DNA from: Reinekea marinisedimentorum
GTDB lineage: Bacteria; Pseudomonadota; Gammaproteobacteria; Pseudomonadales; Natronospirillaceae
NCBI RefSeq assembly: GCF_004341165.1
Contig: NZ_SLZR01000002.1
Location: forward strand, 248,001-312,000
Reading direction: 5' to 3'
Length of the DNA: 64,000 nucleotides
Positions 45,146 to 52,920 of the stretch are shown here, piece after piece. Both the position numbers and the translations under genes were made by a program. The notes below the pieces were generated by a model. The model worked only from the letters and a program-made list of their open reading frames with translations. It had not been told where the DNA came from and did not search any database. Position 1 is the stretch's first letter. Every line of letters starts with the position of its first letter.

Positions 45146-45167
45146 GCACTGCGCACTCATGCAGTGC
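45146..45167. promoter_or_regulatory. Inverted repeat upstream of the nrt sigma54 promoter, possible activator site
   Basis: GCACTGC at 45146-45152 and GCAGTGC at 45161-45167 form a perfect 7-bp dyad with 8 bp between, about 100-120 bp before the predicted start of transcription. That distance is normal for a sigma54 activator such as NtrC, and the GCAC/GTGC half-sites are NtrC-like, but the spacing differs from the NtrC consensus. It could also be an RNA hairpin or unrelated. The rest of 45087-45244 shows nothing I can name. Confidence 0.35.
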
Positions 45168-45244
45168 ATTTCCCGGGGTTATCCAAACCACCGCCGCAGC
45201 CACAAACAGCGCTAAGCTACTGATCAAACGTGATTTTCCTAAAT

Positions 45245-45261
45245 CTGGCACAAGAATCGCT
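45245..45261 (+). promoter_or_regulatory. Sigma54 promoter of the nitrate transport operon
   Basis: CTGGCACAAGAATCGCT matches the -24/-12 consensus YTGGCACGRNNNTTGCW, with the GG and GC elements exactly 10 bp apart. Transcription would start near 45272, about 157 bp before nrtA. Nitrogen-regulated (NtrC/sigma54) control of nitrate assimilation is well established in related bacteria. Confidence 0.75.
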
Positions 45262-45275
45262 TAAGTTACGCGAGT

Positions 45276-45401
45276 GCTACGATGATGTAGCGGGATTACC
45301 CATTCAAGCTCCGCCACCGGTGTTTGAATTTATAGTTAACAAAGCCAAATTACTGAAATGCAAAGACGCATGCTTCTGTCGGGAAGTATGCGTTTTTTTT
45401 T
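45276..45401 (+). promoter_or_regulatory. nrt leader: two hairpins followed by an intrinsic terminator (probable attenuator)
   Basis: Hairpin 1 is GCTAC-GATGAT-GTAGC (45276-45291), with a hexanucleotide loop right at the predicted 5' end. Hairpin 2 is ATTCAA...TTGAAT (45302-45329) with an inner CCG/CGG pairing. A strong terminator follows: an 11-bp stem starting ACGCATGCTTC (45366) and ending at 45393, then a run of nine T, 27 bp before the nrtA start. Terminators in this position upstream of nitrate assimilation genes are relieved by ANTAR-domain proteins (NasR, NasT) that bind a leader hairpin. No nasST genes are in the window. The terminator is clear; its regulation is inferred. Confidence 0.65.
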
Positions 45402-45428
45402 GCCCTGAATACTCAAATGGAGAGTTAC

Positions 45429-46805
45429 ATGCGCCTGACGTTTAGTAAGAAAAGTAAAACCATGAACTGCCTGGTCGGTATCGTGCTTGGAGCCTGTGTT
45501 TCTGCAGTGGCCAACGCTGAGCTTGGCTGGCCGGAAAAGGAAGAACTTAAATTCGGTTTCATCAAACTGACCGATATGGCACCGTTGGCCGTCGCTTATG
45601 AAAAGGGCTTCTTTGAAGATGAAGGCCTGTATGTCACGCTGGAAGCCCAGGCGAACTGGAAGGTACTGCTCGACCGTGTCATTACCGGTGAACTGGATGG
45701 AGCGCACATGCTTGCCGGTCAACCCCTGGCAGCAACCATCGGCTACGGCACCGAAGCACACATCATTACGCCCTTCTCCATGGACCTGAACGGCAACGGC
45801 ATCACAGTTTCCAATGCCGTCTGGGAAGAAATGAAAAAAAATATTCCCTATGAAAACGGCAAGCCGGTGCACCCAGTTAAAGCCGACGCACTGAAACCGG
45901 TGGTAGAGTCTTACACCAATGCCGGTAAGCCCTTTAACATGGGCATGGTATTCCCCGTTTCCACCCACAACTATGAGCTGCGCTACTGGCTGGCCGCTGG
46001 CGGCATTAACCCGGGCTACTACGCACCTCACAAAGGCGACACCAGCGGCCAGATAGACGCCGATGTTCTGCTGAGTGTAACGCCACCGCCACAGATGCCA
46101 GCAACGCTGGAGGCCGGCACCATCTACGGTTACTGCGTTGGTGAACCATGGAACCAACAGGCCGTATTCAAGGGTATTGGCGTACCAGTCATCACCGACT
46201 ATGAAATCTGGAAAAACAACCCGGAAAAGGTTTTCGGCATCACCAAAGAATTTGCTGAAGAGTATCCAAACACCACTGTTCGTCTGGTGAAAGCGCTGAT
46301 CCGCGCCGCTGAATGGCTGGACGCTAACGATAATGCCAACCGCCCTGAAGCGGTGAAGATTCTGGCCAAGTCTGACTATGTTGGTGCAGATTACGACGTC
46401 ATCGCCAACTCGATGACCGGTACGTTTGAATATGAGAAAGGCGATAAGCGAGAGGTTCCCGACTTCAACGTCTTCTTCCGCTACAACGCAACTTACCCCT
46501 ACTACTCCGATGCAATCTGGTACCTCACTCAAATGCGCCGCTGGGGCCAAATTTCCGAGCCAAAAACGGACGATTGGTATAAAGACGTAGCAGCCAGTGT
46601 TTATCGGCCAGACCTATATCGCCTGGCCGCAGAAGCATTGATTGATGAAGGCCTGTTTAGCGCAGACCAGTTCCCTGAATTTGAAACGGAATCTGGCTTT
46701 AAACCTGCACAGCAAGGCTTCATTGATAACATTGTTTTCGATGGTGCCAAGCCGAATGAATACCTTGATAAGTTCGCCATTGGTCTGAAAAGCGAAACGC
46801 TTTAA
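45429..46805 (+). CDS. nrtA: Nitrate ABC transporter, substrate-binding protein NrtA-like
   Basis: 458 residues from ATG 45429, which has GGAG six bases upstream; the ATG at 45417 lacks a ribosome-binding site. A signal peptide is visible (basic start, [19 protein letters not shown], cleavage after ANA). The mature protein follows the CmpA/NrtA/NasF pattern: [50 protein letters not shown] and [16 protein letters not shown]. It binds nitrate (possibly nitrite) in the periplasm for delivery to the permease. It is first in an operon with permease and ATPase genes. Cyanate or bicarbonate relatives cannot be fully excluded by eye. Confidence 0.9.
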   Translation: MRLTFSKKSKTMNCLVGIVLGACVSAVANAELGWPEKEELKFGFIKLTDMAPLAVAYEKGFFEDEGLYVTLEAQANWKVLLDRVITGELDGAHMLAGQPLAATIGYGTEAHIITPFSMDLNGNGITVSNAVWEEMKKNIPYENGKPVHPVKADALKPVVESYTNAGKPFNMGMVFPVSTHNYELRYWLAAGGINPGYYAPHKGDTSGQIDADVLLSVTPPPQMPATLEAGTIYGYCVGEPWNQQAVFKGIGVPVITDYEIWKNNPEKVFGITKEFAEEYPNTTVRLVKALIRAAEWLDANDNANRPEAVKILAKSDYVGADYDVIANSMTGTFEYEKGDKREVPDFNVFFRYNATYPYYSDAIWYLTQMRRWGQISEPKTDDWYKDVAASVYRPDLYRLAAEALIDEGLFSADQFPEFETESGFKPAQQGFIDNIVFDGAKPNEYLDKFAIGLKSETL

Positions 46806-46886
46806 TTAATCTGAAGTAATGGCGGGGCCTAAAGCCCTGCCCGGTTCTACAAATGCCGATACAGCAACGAAAGGAGGTCTAATGTT

Positions 46887-47873
46887 ATGACCGCTCAATC
46901 CAATCAAAACCCTCTGGCTAAGCTCAACATTCGACTGCCGGAATTTAATATTTCTCTGCTCGCTGCCATCGGCCTTCCTGTGCTTGGCATCGCGTTCTTT
47001 CTTATGATCTGGAGCGCACTGGCACCGCAGGTCAACACATCGCTTGGCGCATTTCCCGGCCCGGCACAGGTTTGGGAACAGGCTGAAGTCCTCTTTCAGG
47101 AACACAATGACGAGCGGGAAAAAGAAGTCGCCTTCTATGAGCGTCAGGAAGAGCGCAATGCCGCCCGCGTTGCCCAGGACCCGACCTATGAACCAAGAAT
47201 TCGTGCCTACACCGGTAAGCCAACCTTTATCGATCAGATCGGCACCAGCCTGGTCACCGTACTGGTGGGTTTCACACTGGCAAGCCTGGTGGCCATTCCG
47301 CTGGGTATTTTTCTGGGCCTCTCTGAGCGACTAAACCAGGCGTTCAACCCGATCATTCAAATTTTTAAACCGGTATCGCCACTCGCCTGGCTGCCACTGG
47401 TGACCATGGTCGTCAGTGCGGTGTATGTTTCTGACGATCCGATGTTTGAAAAATCCTTTATCACCTCGGTCATCACCGTGTGCTTGTGCTCGCTGTGGCC
47501 AACACTGATCAACACAGCTGTGGGTGTTGCCAACATTGAAAAAGACCTGATGAACGTCAGCCAGGTACTGCGGCTTTCAACCTTCACTCACATTCGCAAA
47601 ATAGTTATTCCGGCATCCATTCCCATGATGTTCACCGGTCTGCGCTTATCAATCGGCATCGCCTGGATGGTGTTAATCGCCGCCGAGATGCTTGCGCAAA
47701 ACCCGGGGCTGGGAAAATTCGTCTGGGATGAATTCCAGAACGGCAGCTCAAACTCCTTATCCAGAATCATCGCCGCCGTACTGACCATTGGTTTCGTTGG
47801 CTTCTGTCTGGATCGCGCCATGCTGTTCATTCAGCAAAAAGTGAACTGGGATAAAAATACCCAGGTTCGTTAA
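46887..47873 (+). CDS. nrtB: Nitrate ABC transporter, permease NrtB-like
   Basis: 328 residues; the ATG at 46887 has a perfect AAGGAGGT 8 bp upstream, while ATG 46882 reads into an immediate stop. TM1 is at about 25-48, followed by a charged stretch at about 65-115 (NDEREKEVAFYERQEERNAA), then five more helices typical of BPD_transp_1 permeases. The coupling EAA loop is around LSTFTHIRKIVIPASIP. The charged insert is common in proteobacterial nitrate permeases. It forms the inner-membrane channel with NrtA and the ATPase. Confidence 0.9.
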   Translation: MTAQSNQNPLAKLNIRLPEFNISLLAAIGLPVLGIAFFLMIWSALAPQVNTSLGAFPGPAQVWEQAEVLFQEHNDEREKEVAFYERQEERNAARVAQDPTYEPRIRAYTGKPTFIDQIGTSLVTVLVGFTLASLVAIPLGIFLGLSERLNQAFNPIIQIFKPVSPLAWLPLVTMVVSAVYVSDDPMFEKSFITSVITVCLCSLWPTLINTAVGVANIEKDLMNVSQVLRLSTFTHIRKIVIPASIPMMFTGLRLSIGIAWMVLIAAEMLAQNPGLGKFVWDEFQNGSSNSLSRIIAAVLTIGFVGFCLDRAMLFIQQKVNWDKNTQVR

Positions 47874-47916
47874 CCACAACGCTAACTTGTTAAAGCAGAA
47901 TTTTTTGGAGACAGCA

Positions 47917-48759
47917 ATGACCCCATCTCACTTGGAACTGACTGGCGTTGGCATTGAATTCCCAACCCCAAAGGGTGCTTTCCGGGCACTGGAAAACGTC
48001 AACCTGAAGATCAATAAAGGCGAGTTCATCTCTCTAATCGGGCACTCCGGTTGTGGTAAATCCACCGTACTGAACATTGTTGCCGGGCTTCATCAGGCCA
48101 CCGAAGGCGGCGCCCTGCTCGATGGCAAAGAAGTAAATGAACCGGGGCCGGAGCGTGCTGTGGTATTTCAGAACCATAGCCTGCTGCCTTGGCTAACCGC
48201 TTATGAAAACGTAGAGCTGGCCGTCAACCAGGTATTCAAAAACAAAATGTCCAAGCAGGAAAAGAAAGACTGGATTGAGCATAACCTGGAGTTGGTGCAC
48301 ATGGGCCATGCCATTCATAAACGCCCGGATGAAATTTCCGGCGGCATGAAACAACGCGTCGGCATTGCCCGTGCATTGTCTATGCAGCCACAGGTTCTGC
48401 TTATGGACGAACCGTTCGGCGCACTCGATGCACTCACACGTGCCCACCTGCAGGACTCGCTGATGGAGATTCAGGCGCAACTGGGCAACACTGTAATTAT
48501 GATTACCCACGATGTTGATGAAGCCGTTTTGCTTTCTGATCGCATTGTAATGATGACCAATGGCCCGGCAGCCACCGTTGGTGAAATTCTGAAAGTTGAT
48601 CTGGCGCGTCCACGCAATCGCTTAGAGCTGGCCGATGACCCAACCTACAACCATTACCGTTCTGAAGTACTTCGTTTCCTTTATGAGAAACAGAAAAAGG
48701 TTGAAAACATTACGCCAAAAACTGCGGCAAAAAAGCCGGAGGCTGAGAAAGTTGCCTGA
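47917..48759 (+). CDS. Nitrate ABC transporter, ATP-binding protein
   Basis: 280 residues from ATG 47917, which follows TTGGAGA; an earlier TTG would add ten residues. Walker A GHSGCGKST, signature ISGGMKQRV, Walker B LLMDEPFGALD and the switch His in MITHDVDEAV are present. It is of the NrtD/TauB/SsuB group and lacks the long C-terminal solute-binding fusion of cyanobacterial NrtC. Completing NrtA and NrtB, it gives an entire nitrate importer. Nitrate and nitrite reductase genes are not in the window. The Lys/Pro/Ala-rich tail after about 255 is unstructured. Confidence 0.9.
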   Translation: MTPSHLELTGVGIEFPTPKGAFRALENVNLKINKGEFISLIGHSGCGKSTVLNIVAGLHQATEGGALLDGKEVNEPGPERAVVFQNHSLLPWLTAYENVELAVNQVFKNKMSKQEKKDWIEHNLELVHMGHAIHKRPDEISGGMKQRVGIARALSMQPQVLLMDEPFGALDALTRAHLQDSLMEIQAQLGNTVIMITHDVDEAVLLSDRIVMMTNGPAATVGEILKVDLARPRNRLELADDPTYNHYRSEVLRFLYEKQKKVENITPKTAAKKPEAEKVA

Positions 48760-48785
48760 TTTATGGGTTGCAACAGTTTGATTAG

Positions 48786-48809
48786 ACGCTCCTTCGGGGG
48801 CGTTTTTTT
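48786..48809 (+). terminator. Intrinsic terminator of the nrt operon
   Basis: ACGCTCC-TTCG-GGGGCGT with one G-U pair, a stable UUCG loop and seven T. It ends three bases before the second heptamer array. Confidence 0.9.
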
Positions 48810-48812
48810 GGT

Positions 48813-48931
48813 TAGTTGCTAGTTGCTAGTTGCTAGTTGCTAGTTGCTAGTTGCTAGTTGCTAGTTGCTAGTTGCTAGATGCTAGATGCTAGATGCTAGA
48901 TGCTAGATGCTAGATGCTAGATGCTAGATGC
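48813..48931. repeat. Heptamer tandem array, 17 copies in two blocks
   Basis: 119 bp made of nine TAGTTGC units (48813-48875) followed by eight TAGATGC units (48876-48931). The second block is the same family as the array at 8484 (GATGCTA/G, shifted phase). The sharp switch between variants suggests separate rounds of slippage expansion. The unit contains TAG, so it is not coding in all frames. It sits between convergent genes, next to a terminator, as does the first array. Confidence 0.95.
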
Positions 48932-48971
48932 TAGTGCTTCAGCATTAGGAACTGGGGCTCGATTATCAAGC

Positions 48972-49066
48972 AGTATCAGGGCTACCTGGCGAGATTTTCT
49001 GTGAAGGTGCAGAGGGGTGTTTGAGGCCACAGGCGATTTGCGAAGCAGGAAGTATCGCCTGGTAGC
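48972..49066. repeat. Copy 2 of the dispersed element, with an inverted partner
   Basis: 48972-49010 aligns with 8439-8480. In addition GCTACCTGGCGA (48981-48992) and TCGCCTGGTAGC (49055-49066) are inverted copies differing at one central base, so the 86-bp segment can fold into a long hairpin. This head-to-tail inverted layout is like REP/BIME elements. Nothing in it looks coding. Together with the array, the terminators and this element, 48760-49189 is otherwise without a gene. Confidence 0.55.
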
Positions 49067-49138
49067 ACTTATCTGGGTACGTGAAATAGAAGATGGAAAA
49101 ACCACAATACAAGCACCTCAGGAAATATTCTTGGGCAC

Positions 49139-49163
49139 AAAAAAGCCAACCCTAAGGTTGGCT
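49139..49163 (-). terminator. Intrinsic terminator of the porin gene
   Basis: AGCCAACC (49144-49151) and GGTTGGCT (49156-49163) form an 8-bp stem with a CTAA loop; on the minus strand it is followed by six T. It lies 27 bp after the porin stop codon. Confidence 0.88.
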
Positions 49164-49189
49164 TCATTTCTATTCAAGCTATGCTGAAA

Positions 49190-50299
49190 TTAGAAAGAGT
49201 AACGACCACCCATTGTCAGAGTAGTAGCATCAGAGCTGGATTCACGCTCGAATTCAGTGTAGTAAGCAACACCGGCTTCTGAAGTGTATACAACGTCAGC
49301 AAAGATGTACGCGTGAGTTGTCTCTGCATCGAAGTCTTCCAGACCCGCTTCCAGAGAAGCAGCGATCTGACCTTCAGCGTAAGCTAAAGTACCGTAGAAG
49401 TAGTCACCTGCATCTTCAGCAGTTGTGTACTCGTAGCCAACACCAGCAGTGATGGTTTCAGTTACCGCGTAAGCAGCAGTCAATTCCAGGAACTCATCAT
49501 CTTCAGTTTCTGTGCTGTAGTCAGTCCAACCTGCATACAGAGATGCACCAGCAACATCAGCAGAAATTTCCAAAGCGTATTCAGTGTCCTGACCTGGAGC
49601 CGAAGTTACACCGTCATCTTCTAACAGGCCATTATTGTAGAAATGGTTTACAGCAGCTGCTGCTGTGAATGCATCTACAGAATAAGTTACACCGGCACCG
49701 AAGAAGTACTCGTCGTCAACACCACTTACATCAGACAGCTGAGCTTCACCTTCAACAACATAGCTCAGTGCATCAGAAGAACCTGTATATTGAGCAGCAA
49801 CACCGTAGTCCGCGCCATCTTCATCAGTACCCTGAAGCTGAACGTAGAAGCCTTCCATTACCATGTACTTGAAGCCAGCAGCTACATCAGCAACCTGATC
49901 TGCGTCTTCATCATCATCCCATGGTTCGTAGTCCAGCATGTCGCCAGCATACTCATCGGTAGACATCAGGCTGCCAACCTGACCAAAAGACAGGTTACCG
50001 TCAGTGATGATGATGTCGCCTACAATAATCGCAGCATCATCGTCTTCGCTGTAATACTCAAGACCCAGGCTACCAGAGAACGGGCCATGAACGATGGTTG
50101 TTTCCATTGCGATTTCAACGCCTTCGCCGTCGTCATCGTCTTCAGTCAGGCCAACAGTTTTAGCGCCGTCATCCAGCAGATCCACCTGGAAAAAGGCGTC
50201 CATAGAGCCCAGGTAAGAAACTTCAGTTTCAGTATCGGCAGCGAACGCCTGAGTAGAAATAGCAGCAGCAAGTGCAGTAACTGCAAAAATAGCTTTCAT
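49190..50299 (-). CDS. Outer membrane porin, highly acidic
   Basis: 369 residues. A Sec signal peptide ends after AFA (residue 20). The mature protein is a chain of alternating amphipathic strands and ends in GGRYSF, with the C-terminal Phe needed for outer-membrane assembly by BAM. It is unusually rich in Asp and Glu, with clusters such as LTEDDDDGEG and EPWDDDEDADQVAD in predicted loops, a trait of marine and halophilic species and suggestive of cation preference or Ca binding. It fits the general Gram-negative porin families, but the subfamily and substrate are not clear. It has its own promoter and terminator. Confidence 0.75.
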   Translation of the reverse strand: MKAIFAVTALAAAISTQAFAADTETEVSYLGSMDAFFQVDLLDDGAKTVGLTEDDDDGEGVEIAMETTIVHGPFSGSLGLEYYSEDDDAAIIVGDIIITDGNLSFGQVGSLMSTDEYAGDMLDYEPWDDDEDADQVADVAAGFKYMVMEGFYVQLQGTDEDGADYGVAAQYTGSSDALSYVVEGEAQLSDVSGVDDEYFFGAGVTYSVDAFTAAAAVNHFYNNGLLEDDGVTSAPGQDTEYALEISADVAGASLYAGWTDYSTETEDDEFLELTAAYAVTETITAGVGYEYTTAEDAGDYFYGTLAYAEGQIAASLEAGLEDFDAETTHAYIFADVVYTSEAGVAYYTEFERESSSDATTLTMGGRYSF

Positions 50300-50576
50300 T
50301 AGATTCCCCTATAAATTTTCATAACTGGCTTGGTGACCAGACTACTTAATCAGATTTTCAAGCCAGTAGGCTTTTAAATCCTTGTTATCGTTTTCAACGC
50401 ATACGTTGATTGGTTTTTTATATGCGCTGGTAAAACGCATTCTGGAAGATTGTAATGAACTTTGATGTCATCATTATGAAACTTAGGCGATTCACATCGG
50501 CTGGGTATGGTGACTGTTCTTGTTACTTTTACATCCCAGGGATACACGGTGGTAAGGCGTGTAACCATCGGGCAAT

Positions 50577-50605
50577 ATAAAACCAGAGCCGCAAGCCTTG
50601 GTCAA
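50577..50605 (-). promoter_or_regulatory. Candidate sigma70 promoter of the porin gene
   Basis: On the minus strand, TTGACC (50605-50600), a 17-bp spacer and TTTTAT (50582-50577). Transcription would start near 50570, giving an untranslated leader of about 270 nt before the porin start, long enough for small-RNA control. The rest of 50300-50576 holds no gene I can support. Confidence 0.55.
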
Positions 50606-50702
50606 CCTCTTTTTACGCGGTTTGTAGCGCTATTTAAGGAATTGCCCTACCTTTGTGAGTGACTTTGATGAAAATCAACTTTGTGCACCATTTGCAGTCA
50701 AT

Positions 50703-50754
50703 TTCAGGTTCTGAAACACCCGGATGCCGTCCCCGAATGTTACAGAAACCTGAA
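50703..50754. repeat. Imperfect inverted repeat after dapB
   Basis: TTCAGGTTCTG (50703-50713) and CAGAAACCTGAA (50743-50754) pair over 11 bp with one bulged A and a 29-base loop. It lies between the dapB stop and the porin promoter, both on the minus strand. Without a T run it is not a standard terminator; it might be a regulator site or an RNA-stabilising hairpin. Confidence 0.35.
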
Positions 50755-50805
50755 GATTTCGCGTCAGAAGCCGTCATTCTGCTTCAGCTTGAACCCGCCA
50801 TAACA

Positions 50806-51609
50806 CTAGAAGCCGAGCACGTCTTCCATGCTGTATAAACCGCAAACGTTTTCATGGTTTAGCCATTTGGCTGCCCGAACAGCACCCCGGGCGAATGTTT
50901 GTCTGGAGCTGGCCTTATGCGAGATTTCCACACGCTCCCCTTCACTGGCAAACATAACGGTATGCTCACCAACGATGTCTCCACCCCGAATGGTGGAAAA
51001 ACCTATGGTGCCGGGTTCACGCGCACCGGTGATTCCTTCACGGGCGAATACGCCACATTCTTTTAAGTCTTTATTTAAAGCACCGGCAACAGCCTCACCC
51101 ATCATCAGCGCAGTACCGCTTGGCGCATCAACCTTGTGGCGATGGTGAGCTTCTATTACTTCTATATCACTGCTGTCTCCGATTATCTTGGCCGCCATAC
51201 GCAGCAATTGCAGGGTCAAATTCACACCAACGGAATAGTTACCTGCGAATACCATGGCAACCTTTTCTTTATAGCTGCGTAATTCCTCAAGCTCTTGCTC
51301 ATTCAGGCCGGTGGTACCAATAACAATCGAGGCACCGGCTTCCGCTACGCACTTCAGGTGGTTTAGCGTTGCCACCGGAACGGTAAAATCAATCACGGTT
51401 ACATCTGAAGCAAGGCAGGCTGACAGATCGACAGAAACAGAAACACCGAGCTTGCCCCGACCAATCAGTTCACCGGCATCGACACCAATAAAGGGTGAAT
51501 CGTCTTTAACCGTCGCGCCGACCAATTGTGTTTGTTCCGTGTCTAATATCGCTTCAATCAGTGCCCGGCCCATACGGCCATCTGCACCGGTTACCACCAA
51601 CTTTTGCAT
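50806..51609 (-). CDS. dapB: 4-hydroxy-tetrahydrodipicolinate reductase
   Basis: 267 residues (E. coli 273). NAD(P)-binding GADGRMG at 8-14, then IGTTGLNEQE and the active-site stretch EAHHRHKVDAPSGTA with the catalytic His pair and Lys. It reduces hydroxy-tetrahydrodipicolinate in lysine and diaminopimelate synthesis in the cytoplasm. It lies 96 bp after dnaJ on the same strand, with a terminator in between, an order seen in other gammaproteobacteria where carAB usually follows; here the porin follows. Confidence 0.97.
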   Translation of the reverse strand: MQKLVVTGADGRMGRALIEAILDTEQTQLVGATVKDDSPFIGVDAGELIGRGKLGVSVSVDLSACLASDVTVIDFTVPVATLNHLKCVAEAGASIVIGTTGLNEQELEELRSYKEKVAMVFAGNYSVGVNLTLQLLRMAAKIIGDSSDIEVIEAHHRHKVDAPSGTALMMGEAVAGALNKDLKECGVFAREGITGAREPGTIGFSTIRGGDIVGEHTVMFASEGERVEISHKASSRQTFARGAVRAAKWLNHENVCGLYSMEDVLGF

Positions 51610-51643
51610 AGCAGGCTCCGTTCAGTTCATTTCTTCAGATAAT

Positions 51644-51674
51644 AAAAAAGGGTGCAGCATTTACTCACCCTTTT
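51644..51674 (-). terminator. Intrinsic terminator after dnaJ
   Basis: AAAAGGGTG (51646-51654) and CACCCTTTT (51666-51674) form a 9-bp stem with an 11-base loop; on the minus strand a run of six T follows. It ends the grpE-dnaK-dnaJ operon about 35 bp before dapB starts, so dapB probably has its own promoter or depends on readthrough. Confidence 0.85.
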
Positions 51675-51705
51675 CTACAGTTAGTTTAGATTAATTAATA
51701 CCGAG

Positions 51706-52830
51706 TCAGCTTTCATTAAAGAAGCGTTTTACGCCTTCAAACCAGCCTTTACTCTTCGGTGAATGCTTCTTGCCGCTCAGGCTTTCCTGTAATTCGTTGA
51801 GCAATTCTTTCTGGCGTGCAGTTAGATTCACCGGTGTTTCCACAACCACCCGGCACATCAAATCACCAACCACATGGCCACGAACAGGTTTAACGCCCTT
51901 GCCACGCAACCGGAACAGCTTCCCGGTTTGCGTCTCGTGTGGGATCTTCAGCTTCACACGACCTTCCAGCGTAGGCACCTCGAGCTCTCCACCCAAAGCC
52001 GCCTCAGTGATACTGATTGGCACTTCGCAATAGAGGTTGGCACCGTCGCGCTCAAAGATATCGTGCTTTCTGACATGCACTTCAACGTACAGATCACCCG
52101 CCGGGCCACCATTGCGACCCGCTTCCCCTTCTCCGGAAAGACGAATCCGATCTCCGGTATCAACACCCGGTGGCACCTTAACGTTAAGCGTTTTGGTTTC
52201 TTCTTTTACGCCACGGCCATAACAGCTGTCACATGGCTCTTTGATGATTTTGCCAGTACCGGAACAGGTCGGACAGGTTTGCTGCACGGCGAAAAAACCT
52301 TGCTGCATACGAACCTGACCAGAGCCACCACAGGTTGTACAGGTCGTTGGTGAGGTACCTTTCTTGGCACCACTGCCATCACAGGTTTCACAGTTGACCA
52401 ACGTTGGAACCTTGATGGTTTTTTCTACACCGCGAACCGCTTCTTCCAGCGTCAGCTCTAGGTTGTATTTTAAATCCGAACCACGCTGAACTGAAGAGCG
52501 CCCGCGACCACCACCGCCGCCACCGAAAATATCGCCGAACACATCTCCAAAGATGTCACTGAAGCTTCCGGCACCGGCGCCATGGCCACCAAAGCCGCCC
52601 TGACCATCCACACCGGCATGACCAAACTGGTCATAGGCCTGGCGCTTTTGAGAGTCTGACAGCACTTCGTAGGCTTCGTTAACTTCCTTAAATTTGGTTT
52701 CCGCTTCTTTGTCATCCGGGTTTCTGTCCGGATGATATTTCATTGCCATGCGACGATAAGCTTTCTTGATTTCCTTTTCGTCGACACCTTTGGAGAGCCC
52801 CAGCGTTTCGTAATAATCGCGTTTTGACAT
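51706..52830 (-). CDS. dnaJ: Chaperone DnaJ (Hsp40)
   Basis: 374 residues (E. coli 376). J domain at 1-70 with HPD at 33-35, a Gly/Phe-rich linker ([20 protein letters not shown]), a zinc domain with four CxxCxGxG repeats ([32 protein letters not shown]), and the C-terminal substrate-binding domain. It delivers unfolded proteins to DnaK and stimulates its ATPase. It lies 90 bp after dnaK, with a hairpin in the gap. Confidence 0.98.
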   Translation of the reverse strand: MSKRDYYETLGLSKGVDEKEIKKAYRRMAMKYHPDRNPDDKEAETKFKEVNEAYEVLSDSQKRQAYDQFGHAGVDGQGGFGGHGAGAGSFSDIFGDVFGDIFGGGGGGRGRSSVQRGSDLKYNLELTLEEAVRGVEKTIKVPTLVNCETCDGSGAKKGTSPTTCTTCGGSGQVRMQQGFFAVQQTCPTCSGTGKIIKEPCDSCYGRGVKEETKTLNVKVPPGVDTGDRIRLSGEGEAGRNGGPAGDLYVEVHVRKHDIFERDGANLYCEVPISITEAALGGELEVPTLEGRVKLKIPHETQTGKLFRLRGKGVKPVRGHVVGDLMCRVVVETPVNLTARQKELLNELQESLSGKKHSPKSKGWFEGVKRFFNES

Positions 52831-52854
52831 AATGCTATTTGCCTTGCTTAATGC

Positions 52855-52878
52855 AAAAACGCGGGCACAGGACCCGCG
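52855..52878 (-). terminator. Hairpin with T run between dnaK and dnaJ
   Basis: On the minus strand a 6-bp CGCGGG/CCCGCG stem with a 7-base loop is followed by five T. It lies 24 bp before dnaJ. It could act as a partial terminator or processing site so that dnaJ is expressed below dnaK. Confidence 0.6.
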
Positions 52879-52920
52879 ATTAGTGTTCTATTCTTCGCTA
52901 TTTTCGAAAAACAGGGTCTA

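Noticed and set aside
45087-45244. Possible IHF site between the upstream dyad and the sigma54 promoter
   Set aside because: The ATCAAACGTGAT stretch near 45223 misses the conserved TTR half of the IHF consensus.
45230-45445. 71-codon frame upstream of nrtA
   Set aside because: It overlaps the sigma54 promoter and the leader terminator, has no ribosome-binding site and no recognisable sequence.
47090-47235. Charged insert between the first and second helices of the nitrate permease
   Set aside because: Looks odd, but similar charged inserts are usual in proteobacterial nitrate permeases, so it is not a fusion or frameshift.
50374-50568. 64-codon minus-strand frame before the porin
   Set aside because: No ribosome-binding site or recognisable domain; it lies in the predicted porin leader.
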